Position numbers and translations under genes: made by a program. A DNA stretch of 64,000 nt from Arthrobacter sp. AL12 (GTDB lineage Bacteria > Actinomycetota > Actinomycetes > Actinomycetales > Micrococcaceae), in contig NZ_JASBQY010000016.1 of NCBI RefSeq assembly GCF_029960645.1, positions 1 to 64,000 of the forward strand, in the 5' to 3' direction. Under the pieces are notes generated by a model that was not told the DNA's origin, did not search any database, and saw only the letters and a list, made by a program, of their open reading frames with translations. Below, piece by piece: positions 52,712 through 61,914 of the stretch (the stretch's first letter is position 1; every line of letters begins with the position of its first letter).

Positions 52712-53351
52712 GGGCGCCTACCCTGTTCCCGGCGCGGGCGCCGTCCTGGCCCAGCCAGCGGAGGGTGGCCCGCAGGATCTCGGCCACGTTGCCCTTCTCG
52801 GCCAGTTCGGGCGAATCAGCCAGGGATTTGTCAATGCTCGACGTGGCGTCCTTCTCGGACCAGCCCAGGCTCGTCATCGCGGCGACGACCTGCGGCTTCC
52901 AGACCGCTTCGGAGGAGGCCGCCGGAGCCGGGGCACCGGCAGCGGTACCGAGCGGCACGAGCTTACCGGCCAGCTCCAGCACGATCCGGCCGGCGACCTT
53001 GGGGCCGATGCCGGGCACCTTGGTGAATGCCTTCCCGTCGCCGGAGTGCGCGGCGACGCGGATCGCCTCGGGCTCATGCACGGCCAGGACCGCCAGCGCC
53101 AGCCGGGGCCCGACGCCGCTGACGCTGAGCAGGATGTCGAAGACTTCGCGTTCGTCGTCGCTGCCGAAGCCGAACAGGGTGAGGGAATCCTCGCGGACGA
53201 TCAGGGAGGTGAAGAGCTTCCCCTCCTCGCCGGTGCGGAGCCTGCTGAGGGTCTGCGGGGTGGCGTTGACGCTCATGCCGGCGCCGTTGAGGTCGATCAC
53301 GGCGGAGGACAGGCCGACGTGCGCTACGGTTCCGCGGAGAAAACTGATCAA
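52704..53351 (-). CDS. ruvA: Holliday junction DNA-binding protein RuvA
   Basis: RuvA tetramers hold the Holliday junction and load RuvB. The 215-residue protein has the N-terminal OB-fold ([29 protein letters not shown]), two helix-hairpin-helix motifs ([38 protein letters not shown]) and a C-terminal RuvB-binding helical domain ([23 protein letters not shown]). The start is TTG with AGGAG about seven bases upstream. It follows ruvC after 106 bases. Confidence 0.97.
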   Translation of the reverse strand: MISFLRGTVAHVGLSSAVIDLNGAGMSVNATPQTLSRLRTGEEGKLFTSLIVREDSLTLFGFGSDDEREVFDILLSVSGVGPRLALAVLAVHEPEAIRVAAHSGDGKAFTKVPGIGPKVAGRIVLELAGKLVPLGTAAGAPAPAASSEAVWKPQVVAAMTSLGWSEKDATSSIDKSLADSPELAEKGNVAEILRATLRWLGQDGARAGNRVGARG

Positions 53352-53457
53352 AGCCGGGCTCCTGAAAATTCAGCTGAAATAGAGAACCGGGAACACCCGG
53401 CTATCCGAACATATCTACGAATACCCTATCAAGTGCTGCGACCGGTCAGTCGGACAT

Positions 53458-54045
53458 TCAGCGTGCACGGCGCGCTTTGGCCTCCGCGTCCGCCCAGGCC
53501 CGCTGGGCCGGGGTCAGTGAGAGGCTGCCCGGTCCCGTCGCGGCTGCGCCCGTGTTGGAAATACCGCTCCCGGCCCGCCAGGCGTGGGTGATGGCCAGCG
53601 CGAGGGCGTCGGCGGCGTCGGCCGGCCGGGGCGGGGCGTCGAGCCGGAGGATCTTGGTCACCAGTTTGGTGACCGCATCCTTGTTGGAGGTGCCGCTGCC
53701 GGTGACCGCGGCCTTGACCTCGGACGGGGTGTGCAGGGCCACCGGGATGCCGCGGCGCGCGGCGGCGGCGATCACCACGCCGGAGGCCTGGGCTACCCCC
53801 ATCACGGTGCTGACGTTCAGCTGGGAGAAGACGCGTTCGACGGCGAGGACGTGCGGTTCGTACCGGTCGAGCCACTCGTCGATGGAGGTGGCAATGACCA
53901 GCAGGCGCTGGTCAAGGCTTTCCTCCGGGGAGGTTCCGACGACGCCGAAGGCCACCATGGTGGCGCGGCGGTTCTTTTCGACGTCCACGACGCCGATCCC
54001 GCAGCGGGTGAGGCCCGGATCGACGCCGAGGACGCGGAGGGTCAC
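53458..54045 (-). CDS. ruvC: Holliday junction resolvase RuvC
   Basis: RuvC cuts Holliday junctions symmetrically. The 195-residue protein shows the acidic active-site residues: Asp in [15 protein letters not shown] (about 8), Glu in [17 protein letters not shown], and the late acidic pair in [32 protein letters not shown] is typical. The C-terminal 35 residues are an Ala/Arg-rich tail. It starts with GTG in a GTGA overlap with yebC. Confidence 0.96.
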   Translation of the reverse strand: MTLRVLGVDPGLTRCGIGVVDVEKNRRATMVAFGVVGTSPEESLDQRLLVIATSIDEWLDRYEPHVLAVERVFSQLNVSTVMGVAQASGVVIAAAARRGIPVALHTPSEVKAAVTGSGTSNKDAVTKLVTKILRLDAPPRPADAADALALAITHAWRAGSGISNTGAAATGPGSLSLTPAQRAWADAEAKARRAR

Positions 54046-54797
54046 TCGGCTTCCAGTGCGGCCTGCACTTCGTCGCTGAGGTCGGCGTTGCTGTAGACGT
54101 TCTGGACGTCGTCGAGTTCCTCAAGGGCGTCGACGAGCTTCAGGAACTTCTTGGCGGCGTCGAGATCCAGCGGGACCTGCATGGACGGGACAAACTCTGC
54201 CTCGTCGGTGTCGTACTCCATCCCGGCTTCCTTGAGGGCATCGCGGATGGCCTGGAGGTCGGTGGGCTCGGAGTGGATCTCGAAGCTGTCGCCGTTGTCC
54301 TTGACTTCCTCGGCGCCGGCGTCGAGGACGGCCATCAGGACGTCGTCCTCGGTCAGTCCGTTCTTCGGCAGCGAGACTACGCCCTTGCGGGAGAAGAGGT
54401 AGCTGACCGAACCGGGGTCGGCGATGGTGCCGCCGTTGCGGGAGATGGCGAGCCGGACCTCGGAGGCAGCACGGTTTTTGTTGTCAGTGAGGCATTCGAT
54501 CAGCAGCGCGGAGCCCTGCGGTCCGCGGCATTCGTACATGATCTCGGTGTAGTCCACGACCTCGCCGGTGAGGCCGGCGCCGCGCTTGATGGCGCGGTCG
54601 ATGTTGTCAGCCGGGACCGAGGTTTTCTTGGCCTTGGTGACCGCAAGTTCCAGACCCGGGTTGCCGGCGAGGTCCGGGCCGCCCATGCGTGCGGCAACTT
54701 CGATGTTCTTGATCAGCTTGGCGAACGACTTGGCCCGGCGGCTGTCGAGGATGGCCTTTTTGTGCTTGGTCGTCGCCCATTTGGAGTGGCCTGACAT
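54042..54797 (-). CDS. yebC: YebC/PmpR-family regulator
   Basis: YebC-family proteins (TACO1 relatives) bind DNA or, as more recent work shows, help ribosomes at polyproline stalls. The 251-residue protein begins [23 protein letters not shown], has [31 protein letters not shown] and the [13 protein letters not shown] strand, all hallmark. It lies between pdxT and ruvC as in other actinobacteria. It may act together with EF-P elsewhere in the window on proline-rich proteins, which are abundant here (inference). Confidence 0.95.
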   Translation of the reverse strand: MSGHSKWATTKHKKAILDSRRAKSFAKLIKNIEVAARMGGPDLAGNPGLELAVTKAKKTSVPADNIDRAIKRGAGLTGEVVDYTEIMYECRGPQGSALLIECLTDNKNRAASEVRLAISRNGGTIADPGSVSYLFSRKGVVSLPKNGLTEDDVLMAVLDAGAEEVKDNGDSFEIHSEPTDLQAIRDALKEAGMEYDTDEAEFVPSMQVPLDLDAAKKFLKLVDALEELDDVQNVYSNADLSDEVQAALEAE

Positions 54798-54800
54798 GCT

Positions 54801-55502
54801 TTACGCTTCTCCTCTGATCATTCGAATAAACAGTTCGTGCACACGCTTCTCCCCCGTCACTTCCGGGTGGAAGGAGGTGGCCAGCAGCTTGCCGGCACGC
54901 ACTGCAACAATTCTAGCCGTCCCGGCCAGCGCCTCCGGGTGGGAGGCCTTGGAAGGCTCCACGGTCGCGAGCACCTCCACGCCGGCGCCGACGCGCTCCA
55001 CCCAGGGCCCGCGGATGAAGACCGCGTGGACCGGGGCGACGCCGGCGGCGGTGGCGCTGAAGTCGAGGCCCTTGAAGTCGAGGTCCGTCTCGAAGGATTC
55101 GCGCTGCCGGCCGAAGGCGTTCCGGCGCACCGTGATGTCCAGCCCGCCGAAGGTCTGCTGGGGGCTGCCGGCGAGGTCCCTGGCGGGGTCGGCGATCTCC
55201 TCCGCGAGGAGGATCATCCCGGCGCACGAGCCGTAGACCGGCAGCCCGTCCCGGATGCGTTGGCGCAGCGGGTCGCGGAGCCCGAAGGCGCGGGAAAGCT
55301 TGTCGATCGTGGTCGATTCGCCGCCGGGAATGATGAGGCCGTCGAGTCCATCGAGTTCGGACGGCCGGCGCACGCCGACGCCCGCGGCGCCGGCCGATTC
55401 GACCGCCTGCAGGTGTTCGCGGAAGTCGCCCTGAAGTGCAAGGACGCCAATCCGCAGCCCTGTTCCCCCCAGGGAAGCGGGCGCAGAAATGGGGTTGGTC
55501 AT
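54801..55502 (-). CDS. pdxT: Pyridoxal 5'-phosphate synthase glutaminase subunit
   Basis: PdxT releases ammonia from glutamine for PdxS, which builds pyridoxal phosphate. The 233-residue class I amidotransferase-like protein has [26 protein letters not shown], nucleophile Cys93 in [13 protein letters not shown], and the C-terminal SFHPEVTGE with the His/Glu pair. pdxS is not next to it and must lie elsewhere. It starts six bases after a TATGCT hexamer on the minus strand, with no ribosome-binding site, so the mRNA may be leaderless. It is three bases upstream of yebC. Confidence 0.95.
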   Translation of the reverse strand: MTNPISAPASLGGTGLRIGVLALQGDFREHLQAVESAGAAGVGVRRPSELDGLDGLIIPGGESTTIDKLSRAFGLRDPLRQRIRDGLPVYGSCAGMILLAEEIADPARDLAGSPQQTFGGLDITVRRNAFGRQRESFETDLDFKGLDFSATAAGVAPVHAVFIRGPWVERVGAGVEVLATVEPSKASHPEALAGTARIVAVRAGKLLATSFHPEVTGEKRVHELFIRMIRGEA

Positions 55503-55583
55503 CGGACCAGCATAGTGTCCCGGACACGTCGCCTGCCGCCTCCCGGCGGGCTTCTATGCTGCCGCTGGGATATATTACAAAGC
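55503..55583. promoter_or_regulatory. Divergent pdxT-murT control region with inverted repeats
   Basis: Within 81 bases, CAGCATAG (55508-55515) and CTATGCTG (55554-55561) are exact inverted copies. Between them lie GTGTCC-C-GGACAC (55515-55527), another perfect palindrome, and a short GCCGCC/GGCGGG stem. The left arm read on the minus strand gives TATGCT six bases before the pdxT ATG; TATATT (55571-55576) ends seven bases before the murT ATG. Both genes lack ribosome-binding sites, so both look leaderless. Confidence 0.5.
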
Positions 55584-56963
55584 ATGTTTTACTTCAGCGT
55601 TCCGCTCGGCAAGCTCGTCCGCCGGGTCTCCCGGCTTAGGGGCGGAGGCTCTGCCCTTCCCGGGCTTGTGGTCGAGAAAATCGACCCCGGCTTCATGCGC
55701 AGGACCCTGTCCACGCTGCCGCACGGCGTCGCCGTCGTCAGCGGCACGAACGGCAAGACGACCACCACGAAGATGGTGGTGGAACTGCTGGAGAGCCAGG
55801 GCCTGAAGGTCTTCACCAACCGCACGGGCAGCAACTTCACCCGCGGGGTGGCCGCTGCGCTGCTGGGCGAGGTGGACTGGCGGGGACGGCTGCAGGCGGA
55901 CGTCGCGGTGCTGGAACTGGACGAGGCCCATGCGGTGCACTTCGTCAACCAGGTGCCGCCGCGTTACTGCCTGCTGCTCAACGTCCTGCGGGACCAGCTG
56001 GACCGCTTCGGCGAGATCGACAAGACGGCGCAGCTGCTGCAGCACATCGCCTCCAAGACCACCGGCACGGTCGTGCTGAACCGGGAGGACCCGCGGGTCG
56101 CGCGAATCGCGGAAGCGCTCCCCGCGGCCGCGCACACCACGGGCACCGTCACATCGGGCACGGCAACAACAGGCATGCACACCACGGGCACCGCCGGCGG
56201 TCCCGAGGTCCTCTACTTCGGCCTCGATGATTCGCTGCTGAGCACCTTCCCGAACGACGATGAGATGCGCGCCGCCCCCGGCAGCCCGGTGCCGCCGGCC
56301 CCCGCGAAGCCGCACGCCGACGTCGTGCTTCGCCGGGTGGGTGCGGCGGACGCGGATTTTGAGTACGACGGCGTCACGGCCACCACCGCGATGAAGCTCC
56401 GCGGCGTTTACAACATCTTCAACGCCGCGGCCGCGCTGACCCTTGCCCGGGCCATTGCGGTGGGTGACTCAGTCCATGGAGAAACGGCCGCCGCGGACAA
56501 CGAGGGCCTGCTTAAGGCGCTGTCCCAGGTGGCGCCGGCGTTCGGGCGCGGTGAGAGCCTCGTCGTCGACGGACTGCCGCTGGACCTGGTCCTCGTCAAG
56601 AACCCCAGCGGCTTCCGGCTCGGGCTGAAGTCCTTCCCGGCCGCGGGGTACGCCACGATGATCGCGATCAACGACAACTATGCCGACGGCCGGGACATGT
56701 CCTGGCTCTGGGACGTCGAATTCGACACCCTCCGGGAGGGCGGTGTGGACCAGGTGAGCGGCTCCCGCGCCTATGACATGGCGCTTCGCCTGCAGTACGA
56801 CGACGTCGCGATCGGCGCGGTGAACACCGAGATAGTGCCCGCACTGGCGGCCTTCATCAGCGGCGCCAGGGACAAACCGAAGCGGGTCTTCTGCACCTAT
56901 ACAGCGATGCTGGCAATCCGCCGCGAGCTGGCCAAAATCACCACAGTGGAGGTGGTCTCATGA
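55584..56963 (+). CDS. murT: Lipid II isoglutaminyl synthase, MurT subunit
   Basis: MurT with GatD amidates the D-glutamate of lipid II, which aids crosslinking and resistance to lysis. The 459-residue Mur-ligase-fold protein has the ATP loop SGTNGKTTTTK (53-63), NRTGSNFTRGVAAALLG, LELDEAHAVHFV, VLLNVLRDQLDRFGE, and in the C-terminal DUF1727 domain NDNYADGRDMSWLWDVEF with the conserved acidic residues. The Cys4 zinc-ribbon seen in Streptococcus and Staphylococcus MurT is missing; in its place is a Thr/Gly-rich stretch (about 193-210). The ATG lies seven bases after TATATT. It overlaps gatD by ATGA. Confidence 0.94.
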   Translation: MFYFSVPLGKLVRRVSRLRGGGSALPGLVVEKIDPGFMRRTLSTLPHGVAVVSGTNGKTTTTKMVVELLESQGLKVFTNRTGSNFTRGVAAALLGEVDWRGRLQADVAVLELDEAHAVHFVNQVPPRYCLLLNVLRDQLDRFGEIDKTAQLLQHIASKTTGTVVLNREDPRVARIAEALPAAAHTTGTVTSGTATTGMHTTGTAGGPEVLYFGLDDSLLSTFPNDDEMRAAPGSPVPPAPAKPHADVVLRRVGAADADFEYDGVTATTAMKLRGVYNIFNAAAALTLARAIAVGDSVHGETAAADNEGLLKALSQVAPAFGRGESLVVDGLPLDLVLVKNPSGFRLGLKSFPAAGYATMIAINDNYADGRDMSWLWDVEFDTLREGGVDQVSGSRAYDMALRLQYDDVAIGAVNTEIVPALAAFISGARDKPKRVFCTYTAMLAIRRELAKITTVEVVS

Positions 56964-57775
56964 CCCCCCAGCCCCCCGCCACCGAATCAAGCCCGGCCAG
57001 CGGATCCAGGTTCTCGTTCGGGCACGAACTGCCGCCCGAGGAATCCCCGGTTCCCAGCAAGGGCACCATCCGGGTCCTGCAGCTGTACCCGCGGGACATG
57101 AACATTTACGGCGACTGGGGCAACGCCCTGGTGCTGGCCCAGCGGCTGCGCTGGCACGGATACACCCCGGAGCTGCTCGAGTACAACGTCGGGGACGAAT
57201 TCCCGTCGGACATTGACCTGATCGTCGGCGGCGGCGGGCAGGACAGCGGCCAGCTCGTCATCCAGGACGACCTGCTCTCACGCGAGACAGTCCTGAAGGA
57301 GCTGGCCAAGGACGGCACCCCGATGCTGGTGATCTGCGGGCTCTACCAGCTGTTCGGAAAGTTCTTCAAGACCCGGACGGGGTCCGTGATCCCGGGGATC
57401 GGCGTCCTGGACGTGGAGACCCTCGGTACCGACCAGCGGCTGATCGGCAACGTGTCAGTGTCTTCCCCCGAGTTCGGCACCGTCCTGGGGTACGAGAACC
57501 ACAGCGGCCAGACCACGCTGGGTCCGGGCGTGTCACCGCTGGGCGCCACGGCCAAGGGCACCGGGAACAACAGCACCGACGGGCAGGAAGGCGCCCGCTA
57601 CCGGAACATCGTGGCGAGCTACCTCCACGGCTCCCTGCTGCCGAAGAACCCGGCGCTGGCGGACTTCCTCATCCGGACCGCCGTCGAACGCAAATACGGC
57701 AGCTTCTCCCCCGGCACCCCGGACGACTCCTACGCCGTCCTCGCCCGCGAGCACGCCGCCCGCCGCCCGCGCTGA
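56960..57775 (+). CDS. gatD: Lipid II isoglutaminyl synthase, GatD glutaminase subunit
   Basis: GatD hydrolyses glutamine and supplies ammonia to MurT. The 271-residue protein is a class I-type (CobB/CobQ-like) amidotransferase: YPRDMNIYGDWGNALVLA, IVGGGGQDSGQ, nucleophile Cys126 in MLVICGLYQLFG, and catalytic His223 in ASYLHGSLLPKNP. There is a longer Pro/Ser-rich N-terminus (1-33) than in Staphylococcus. It is translated from an ATGA overlap with murT; the pair acts at the cytoplasmic face of the membrane. Confidence 0.95.
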   Translation: MTPQPPATESSPASGSRFSFGHELPPEESPVPSKGTIRVLQLYPRDMNIYGDWGNALVLAQRLRWHGYTPELLEYNVGDEFPSDIDLIVGGGGQDSGQLVIQDDLLSRETVLKELAKDGTPMLVICGLYQLFGKFFKTRTGSVIPGIGVLDVETLGTDQRLIGNVSVSSPEFGTVLGYENHSGQTTLGPGVSPLGATAKGTGNNSTDGQEGARYRNIVASYLHGSLLPKNPALADFLIRTAVERKYGSFSPGTPDDSYAVLAREHAARRPR

Positions 57776-58068
57776 GCCGGCGGTCAGTGCGCGATCATTT
57801 CGGCCCAGCGCCTCAGCGCCCAGCAACACGTTGCGGGGTCTGGACGCTTCCCCGGCGCGTAGGGCGCGAGTGGTGAAGAGCCGCCAAGACAGGTAGCCGC
57901 TACTCGTGACAGCCTCTCCGGCCCGACCCTAGGCTCGGCGGACCGGCCGGTGTCGAGGGCTATGGAAGCTGGGGCCAGAGACCACGACCGGATAGTAGTA
58001 CTGCCGCGTCCTTCTCCTCCGTGGGCGCGGCTCCCACTGTTAGTCCGATCAGGCCCGGGAGTGTTGTG
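57776..58068. other. Intergenic region before the secreted repeat protein
   Basis: I see no gene on either strand; the long minus-strand frame here is antisense to the next gene. It probably holds the promoter of the secreted protein, but no confident -10/-35 pair is visible. GGGAG lies about eight bases before the next start. Confidence 0.4.
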
Positions 58069-60516
58069 ATGAAAATGAAGCGTGTCGTCAGTTGGCTGGC
58101 TCAAGCATTGGTGCTCGCCACCATCGTTGCGGGAAACATCCTTGCTGTTTCCAGCAGCGCGGTGGCCGAGAGCAGTTACGGTTCTCCGAGTATTAAATAT
58201 TTCGGGGTGGACAACCCTCCGACGGCGGACAAGCCCCAGAGCAAGCTCTGGTGGAACGACGGTTCCTGGTGGGCGGACATGTGGACGTCCGGCAGCGGCT
58301 GGCACATCTACCGGCTGGACCGGAGCGTCGACAAGTGGGTTGACACCGGGGTGCTCATTGACAGCCGCCGCAGCACCCTGGCGGACACGCTCTGGGACGG
58401 CAGTCATCTGTTCATAGCCTCCCACGTCGTCACGACCAGTGAGGCAACCCCGGTGCCCTCCGTTTCCGGGCAACCCGCAAACCTGTACCGGTACAGCTAC
58501 GCCAATGGCAACTACACCCTGGATAGCGGTTTCCCCACGGTTATCTCCGACACCAGCAGCGAGTCCATGACCATCGCCAAGGACAGCACCGGCGTCCTCT
58601 GGGCCACTTGGACACAGGTCAGCGGCAGTTCCGCCTCCGGGTTCACCAACGCGGTCTACGCGAACAACTCCGAACCCGACGGCACTAGTTGGGCGGCTCC
58701 TTTCGTCCTCCCCGTGTCCAACCCCAACCCGGCACCGGATGACATTTCGTCCATCGTCGCTTACGGCGGCAACAAGATCGGGGTGATGTGGAGCGACGAA
58801 CTCACCGGGACTGTCTGGTGGGCGACGCGGACGGATGGAACGGACCCGGCGGCTTCGTCTTCGTGGAAGGAACAGTCGGCGGTCAAAGGTAAGGGATTGG
58901 CCGATGATCACATGAACCTCAAGTCGCTGCAGTCCGACGCCACCGGGCGGGTCTTCGCGGCAGTGAAGACCGGCCTCGACGACACGTCCGCCGATCCGAC
59001 GCTTCCCCAGACGCTGTTGCTGGTCTTCAAACCGGGCACCGGGGCGTTCACACAGTCGACAATCTCCACCACCGGCGACTGCGTGACCCGCACGCAGGTT
59101 GTACTTGACTCCGAAAACGACCTCGTGCACGTGTTCCAAACCGCGCCGGCCACATCCACCAGTGGCTGCGCCTTCAGGGGCGTGGCAGGCAGCATCTACG
59201 AGAAAACCGCTTCCATGGACAATCCCGTCTTCGAGCCCGGCCGCGGCACCCCCATCATTCAGGACGGGGCCTCCCCCAACATGAACAACGTGACCACCAG
59301 CAAACAGCCGGTGGACACAACCACAGGCATTGTGGTGTTGGCAAGTGACCACGTCGCTAAGCGCTACTGGTTCTCCGACAGGCAACTTGGTACTTCGCCA
59401 GCTCCGACCGACCCCGGAGCTTTCGTGTCCGTGAGCCCGTCCAGGGTCCTGGACACCCGAAGGACCAACGCTGTCGGTGCGGACTCATCGGTATCGTTCC
59501 AGGTCGGCGGTGTCTCCGGAATCCCGGCGAACGTCTCAGCGGTCGTCTTCAACCTGACCGTCGTCGAGCCGAAGTCCTTCGGGTTCATCACCGCCTACGC
59601 CTCCGGAACCAACCGGCCCAACGCCTCGAACCAAAACTTCTCCAAGGGCCAGACGGCGGCGAACTCCGTCACAGTCCCGGTGGGGGCCGATGGAAAAGTC
59701 AACCTCTTCAACCGTTCCTCCGACACGACGCACCTGATCGCCGACGTCGCCGGCTACTACCTCGCCGGCACCCCGGTCGCCGCGGGAGCGTTCGCCCCGC
59801 TGGACCCGGCCCGGCTCCTGGACACCCGCAAAACCAATGCTGTCGGTGCTGACTCCTCGGTATCCTTCCAGGTCGGCGGTGCCCCCGGAATCCCGGCCTC
59901 GGTGTCCGCGGTCGTCTTCAACCTGACCGTGACTGAGCCGCAGTCCTTCGGGCTCATCACCGCCTACGCCTCCGGGGCAACCAAGCCCAACACCTCGAAC
60001 CAAAACTTCTCCAAGGGCCAGACCGTTCCTAACTCCGTCACCGTCCCGGTAGGCGCCGACGGAAAAGTCACGCTCTTCAACCGTTCCTCCGGTACGACGC
60101 ACCTGATCGCCGACGTCGCCGGCTACTACCTCGCCGGCACCCCGGTCGCCGCGGGAACGTTCGTCCCGCTGAACCCGTCCCGGATGTTGGACACCCGCAG
60201 CACCGCCCCTGTCGGTGCGGACTCCTCGGCATCCTTCCTGGTTGGCGGAGCCGCCGGAATCCCTGCCAGGGTGTCAGCGGCCGTCTTCAACATGACGGTG
60301 ACCGAGCCGCAGTCCTTCGGGTTCATCACCGCCTACGCCTCCGGGAACACCACGCCCAACACCTCGAACCAAAACTTCTCCAAGGGCCAGACCGTGCCCA
60401 ACTCCGTCACTTCCCCGGTAGGCACCGACAGGAAAGTCTCCCTCTTCAACCGCTCCTCCGGCACCACGCACCTGATCGCCGACGTCGCCGGCTACTACCT
60501 CGCCGGCACCCCCTAG
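58069..60516 (+). CDS. Secreted protein with beta-propeller-like region and three C-terminal repeats
   Basis: The 815-residue protein has a Sec signal peptide (about 1-33; basic MKMKR, hydrophobic core, AVA cleavage site). Residues about 40-445 contain repeated Trp-rich strands (KLWWNDGSWWADMW, TLWDGSHLFIASH, GVLWATWTQVSG, KIGVMWSDELTGTVWWATR) like a six- or seven-bladed propeller. The last 369 residues are three 123-residue repeats, each opening F(V/A)(S/P)(V/L)xPxR(V/L/M)LDTR and ending THLIADVAGYYLAG. No cell-wall anchor (LPXTG) is seen. The start has GGGAG upstream. Likely an exported adhesin or glycan-binding or -modifying protein; its activity is unknown. Confidence 0.78.
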   Translation: MKMKRVVSWLAQALVLATIVAGNILAVSSSAVAESSYGSPSIKYFGVDNPPTADKPQSKLWWNDGSWWADMWTSGSGWHIYRLDRSVDKWVDTGVLIDSRRSTLADTLWDGSHLFIASHVVTTSEATPVPSVSGQPANLYRYSYANGNYTLDSGFPTVISDTSSESMTIAKDSTGVLWATWTQVSGSSASGFTNAVYANNSEPDGTSWAAPFVLPVSNPNPAPDDISSIVAYGGNKIGVMWSDELTGTVWWATRTDGTDPAASSSWKEQSAVKGKGLADDHMNLKSLQSDATGRVFAAVKTGLDDTSADPTLPQTLLLVFKPGTGAFTQSTISTTGDCVTRTQVVLDSENDLVHVFQTAPATSTSGCAFRGVAGSIYEKTASMDNPVFEPGRGTPIIQDGASPNMNNVTTSKQPVDTTTGIVVLASDHVAKRYWFSDRQLGTSPAPTDPGAFVSVSPSRVLDTRRTNAVGADSSVSFQVGGVSGIPANVSAVVFNLTVVEPKSFGFITAYASGTNRPNASNQNFSKGQTAANSVTVPVGADGKVNLFNRSSDTTHLIADVAGYYLAGTPVAAGAFAPLDPARLLDTRKTNAVGADSSVSFQVGGAPGIPASVSAVVFNLTVTEPQSFGLITAYASGATKPNTSNQNFSKGQTVPNSVTVPVGADGKVTLFNRSSGTTHLIADVAGYYLAGTPVAAGTFVPLNPSRMLDTRSTAPVGADSSASFLVGGAAGIPARVSAAVFNMTVTEPQSFGFITAYASGNTTPNTSNQNFSKGQTVPNSVTSPVGTDRKVSLFNRSSGTTHLIADVAGYYLAGTP
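59410..60516 (+). repeat. Three 369-bp tandem repeats
   Basis: The GGCTACTAC landmark recurs at 59752, 60121 and 60490, exactly 369 bases apart. Units share long identical blocks (for example around ATCGCCGACGTCGCCGGC), differing mainly in the first third. All are in frame. Strong nucleotide identity suggests recent duplication or ongoing gene conversion. Confidence 0.9.
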
Positions 60517-60813
60517 CCGTATGAACCAGGTCAGGGAGCGAATCGGCGGTTTCTAAAGGTCGCTGCAACACCTGTTGATTGGGTGGTCAGTAGCAAAACA
60601 CACAGACGCTCGGCCGGGGTATCCCGGCCGAGCGTCGTGCGTGGGCGACCGTTGACCTTCTGCGCACATCGGCGTCTTCAGAACTCCGGCGTTCGAGGCA
60701 GCTGCGGGCTGGACGCGGAGGCCAGGACGCCGTGAGAGGTATCCGGGTATCATGGGTCTCGCTGGCGGCACCGTGAGGTCCGTCGCTCAACCGGTGATCG
60801 AATGGAGGAAGCC
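60517..60813. other. Intergenic region before the glycosyltransferase gene
   Basis: It holds one strong hairpin (60606-60635, listed separately) and no coding region that I can support. TATCAT (60748-60753) is a possible -10 for the glycosyltransferase, without a clear -35. Confidence 0.4.
60606..60635 (+). terminator. Terminator after the secreted repeat protein
   Basis: A perfect 13-bp stem (60606-60618 with 60623-60635) with a GTAT loop lies 90 bases after the stop. There is no U-tract on the plus strand, so it may be an actinobacterial I-shaped terminator. Confidence 0.65.
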
Positions 60814-61914
60814 ATGGTTACGGATCCAGATCCCGAACTGGTTTTCGCCATCCCGGGCGACCTTTCAGCGCCCACCGGCGGATACGCCTATGACCGCAGC
60901 CTCCTGGCCAACCTGCCGGGCTCCGGCATCCGGGTACAACACCTCCAGCTCCCAGGCTCGTGGCCCTCGCCCGCGGCAACTGACGTTGAACAAACCAGGC
61001 GCCGGCTCGCATCACTTCGGGACCGGATCACGGTCATGGTGGACGGGCTCGCGTTCGGGGCGTTCCCGGACACGCTGCTTGAGACGTTGGACCATGGGAC
61101 CGGCCATCCAGTCGTGGCCCTTGTTCACCATCCACTGGCACTGGAATCCGGTCTGGCGGAGGACGGACGCCGGATGCTCGCGAGAACCGAGCGCCACTCC
61201 CTGGCACGCGCTGCGCATGTGATTGCGACTAGCGCACTGACGGCCCGGACCCTGACTCGCGACTACGGCGTCCCGGCCGGGAAGATCACGATCGCCGTTC
61301 CAGGGACACCTCCAGCCTGCCGCGCAGGAGGCTCCGACGGCGCGCGCGGGGTGGAACTGCTCTGTGTGGGGTCGGTCTCGCCGCGCAAAGCCTATGGCGT
61401 CCTTGCCTTGGCACTTTCGCATCTGACTGATCGGCACTGGCACGTTACCATCGCCGGTGAGACTGACCGGGTGCCCGGCGAGCACGCCCGCGTGGCCAGA
61501 CTCGTCGAGGCCCACGGCCTTGCCGGCAGGGTCACTTTTGCCGGTGTCCTGACGACAGATGAGCTTGAAACTGCCTTTCACTCCAGCGACCTCTTCGTCA
61601 TGCCCTCCCTCTATGAGGGCTACGGCATGGCATTGGCGGAGGCCATGTCCCACGGCCTGCCGATCATCTGCACCACCGGCGGGGCCGCTGCCGAGACGGT
61701 GCCGGACGGCGCGGCTATCAAGGTCCCGCCGGGCGACGCGCTCGCCCTCGGCTACGCCGTCCGTTCACTCTTGACCTCTCCGCAGCGCCTGGCCGCCCTC
61801 GGGGAGCTCTCCTGGGCCGCCGGACGTAGTCTGCCGCCCTGGACTGCTACTGCCGATCGGGTCGCTGACGTCGTGCGGGCCCTGACCCGGTCGCTTCCGG
61901 AGCACGCGGCATGA
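60814..61914 (+). CDS. Glycosyltransferase family 4 (GT-B)
   Basis: The 366-residue protein has the GT-B nucleotide-sugar features of GT4: an N-terminal IPGDLSAPTGGYAYDRSLL strand with a glycine loop, VGSVSPRKAYGVLALAL (the usual VGRLxxxKG region), VTFAGVLTTDELETAFHSSDLFVMPSLYEGYGMALAEAMSHGLPIICTTGGAAAE with the E-x7-E-type pair, and a VPPGDALAL end. The ATG at 60814 is used because GGAGG is five bases before it; the ATG at 60802 overlaps that site. It overlaps the methyltransferase by ATGA. Acceptor and sugar cannot be read. Confidence 0.87.
   Translation: MVTDPDPELVFAIPGDLSAPTGGYAYDRSLLANLPGSGIRVQHLQLPGSWPSPAATDVEQTRRRLASLRDRITVMVDGLAFGAFPDTLLETLDHGTGHPVVALVHHPLALESGLAEDGRRMLARTERHSLARAAHVIATSALTARTLTRDYGVPAGKITIAVPGTPPACRAGGSDGARGVELLCVGSVSPRKAYGVLALALSHLTDRHWHVTIAGETDRVPGEHARVARLVEAHGLAGRVTFAGVLTTDELETAFHSSDLFVMPSLYEGYGMALAEAMSHGLPIICTTGGAAAETVPDGAAIKVPPGDALALGYAVRSLLTSPQRLAALGELSWAAGRSLPPWTATADRVADVVRALTRSLPEHAA

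Noticed and set aside
54837-55583. Upstream extension of murT through pdxT
   Set aside because: It is antisense to pdxT; the Mur ligase fold starts at 55584.
57784-59385. 533-codon open frame on the minus strand opposite the secreted protein
   Set aside because: The plus-strand frame has a signal peptide and clear repeats; the minus frame has a low-complexity composition.
59364-60471. Repeated short minus-strand frames inside the 369-bp repeats
   Set aside because: They recur only because the sense repeats recur; they are shadows.
60553-60790. Two short minus-strand frames in the gap before the glycosyltransferase
   Set aside because: No ribosome-binding site, no family likeness, and they pass through a terminator hairpin.
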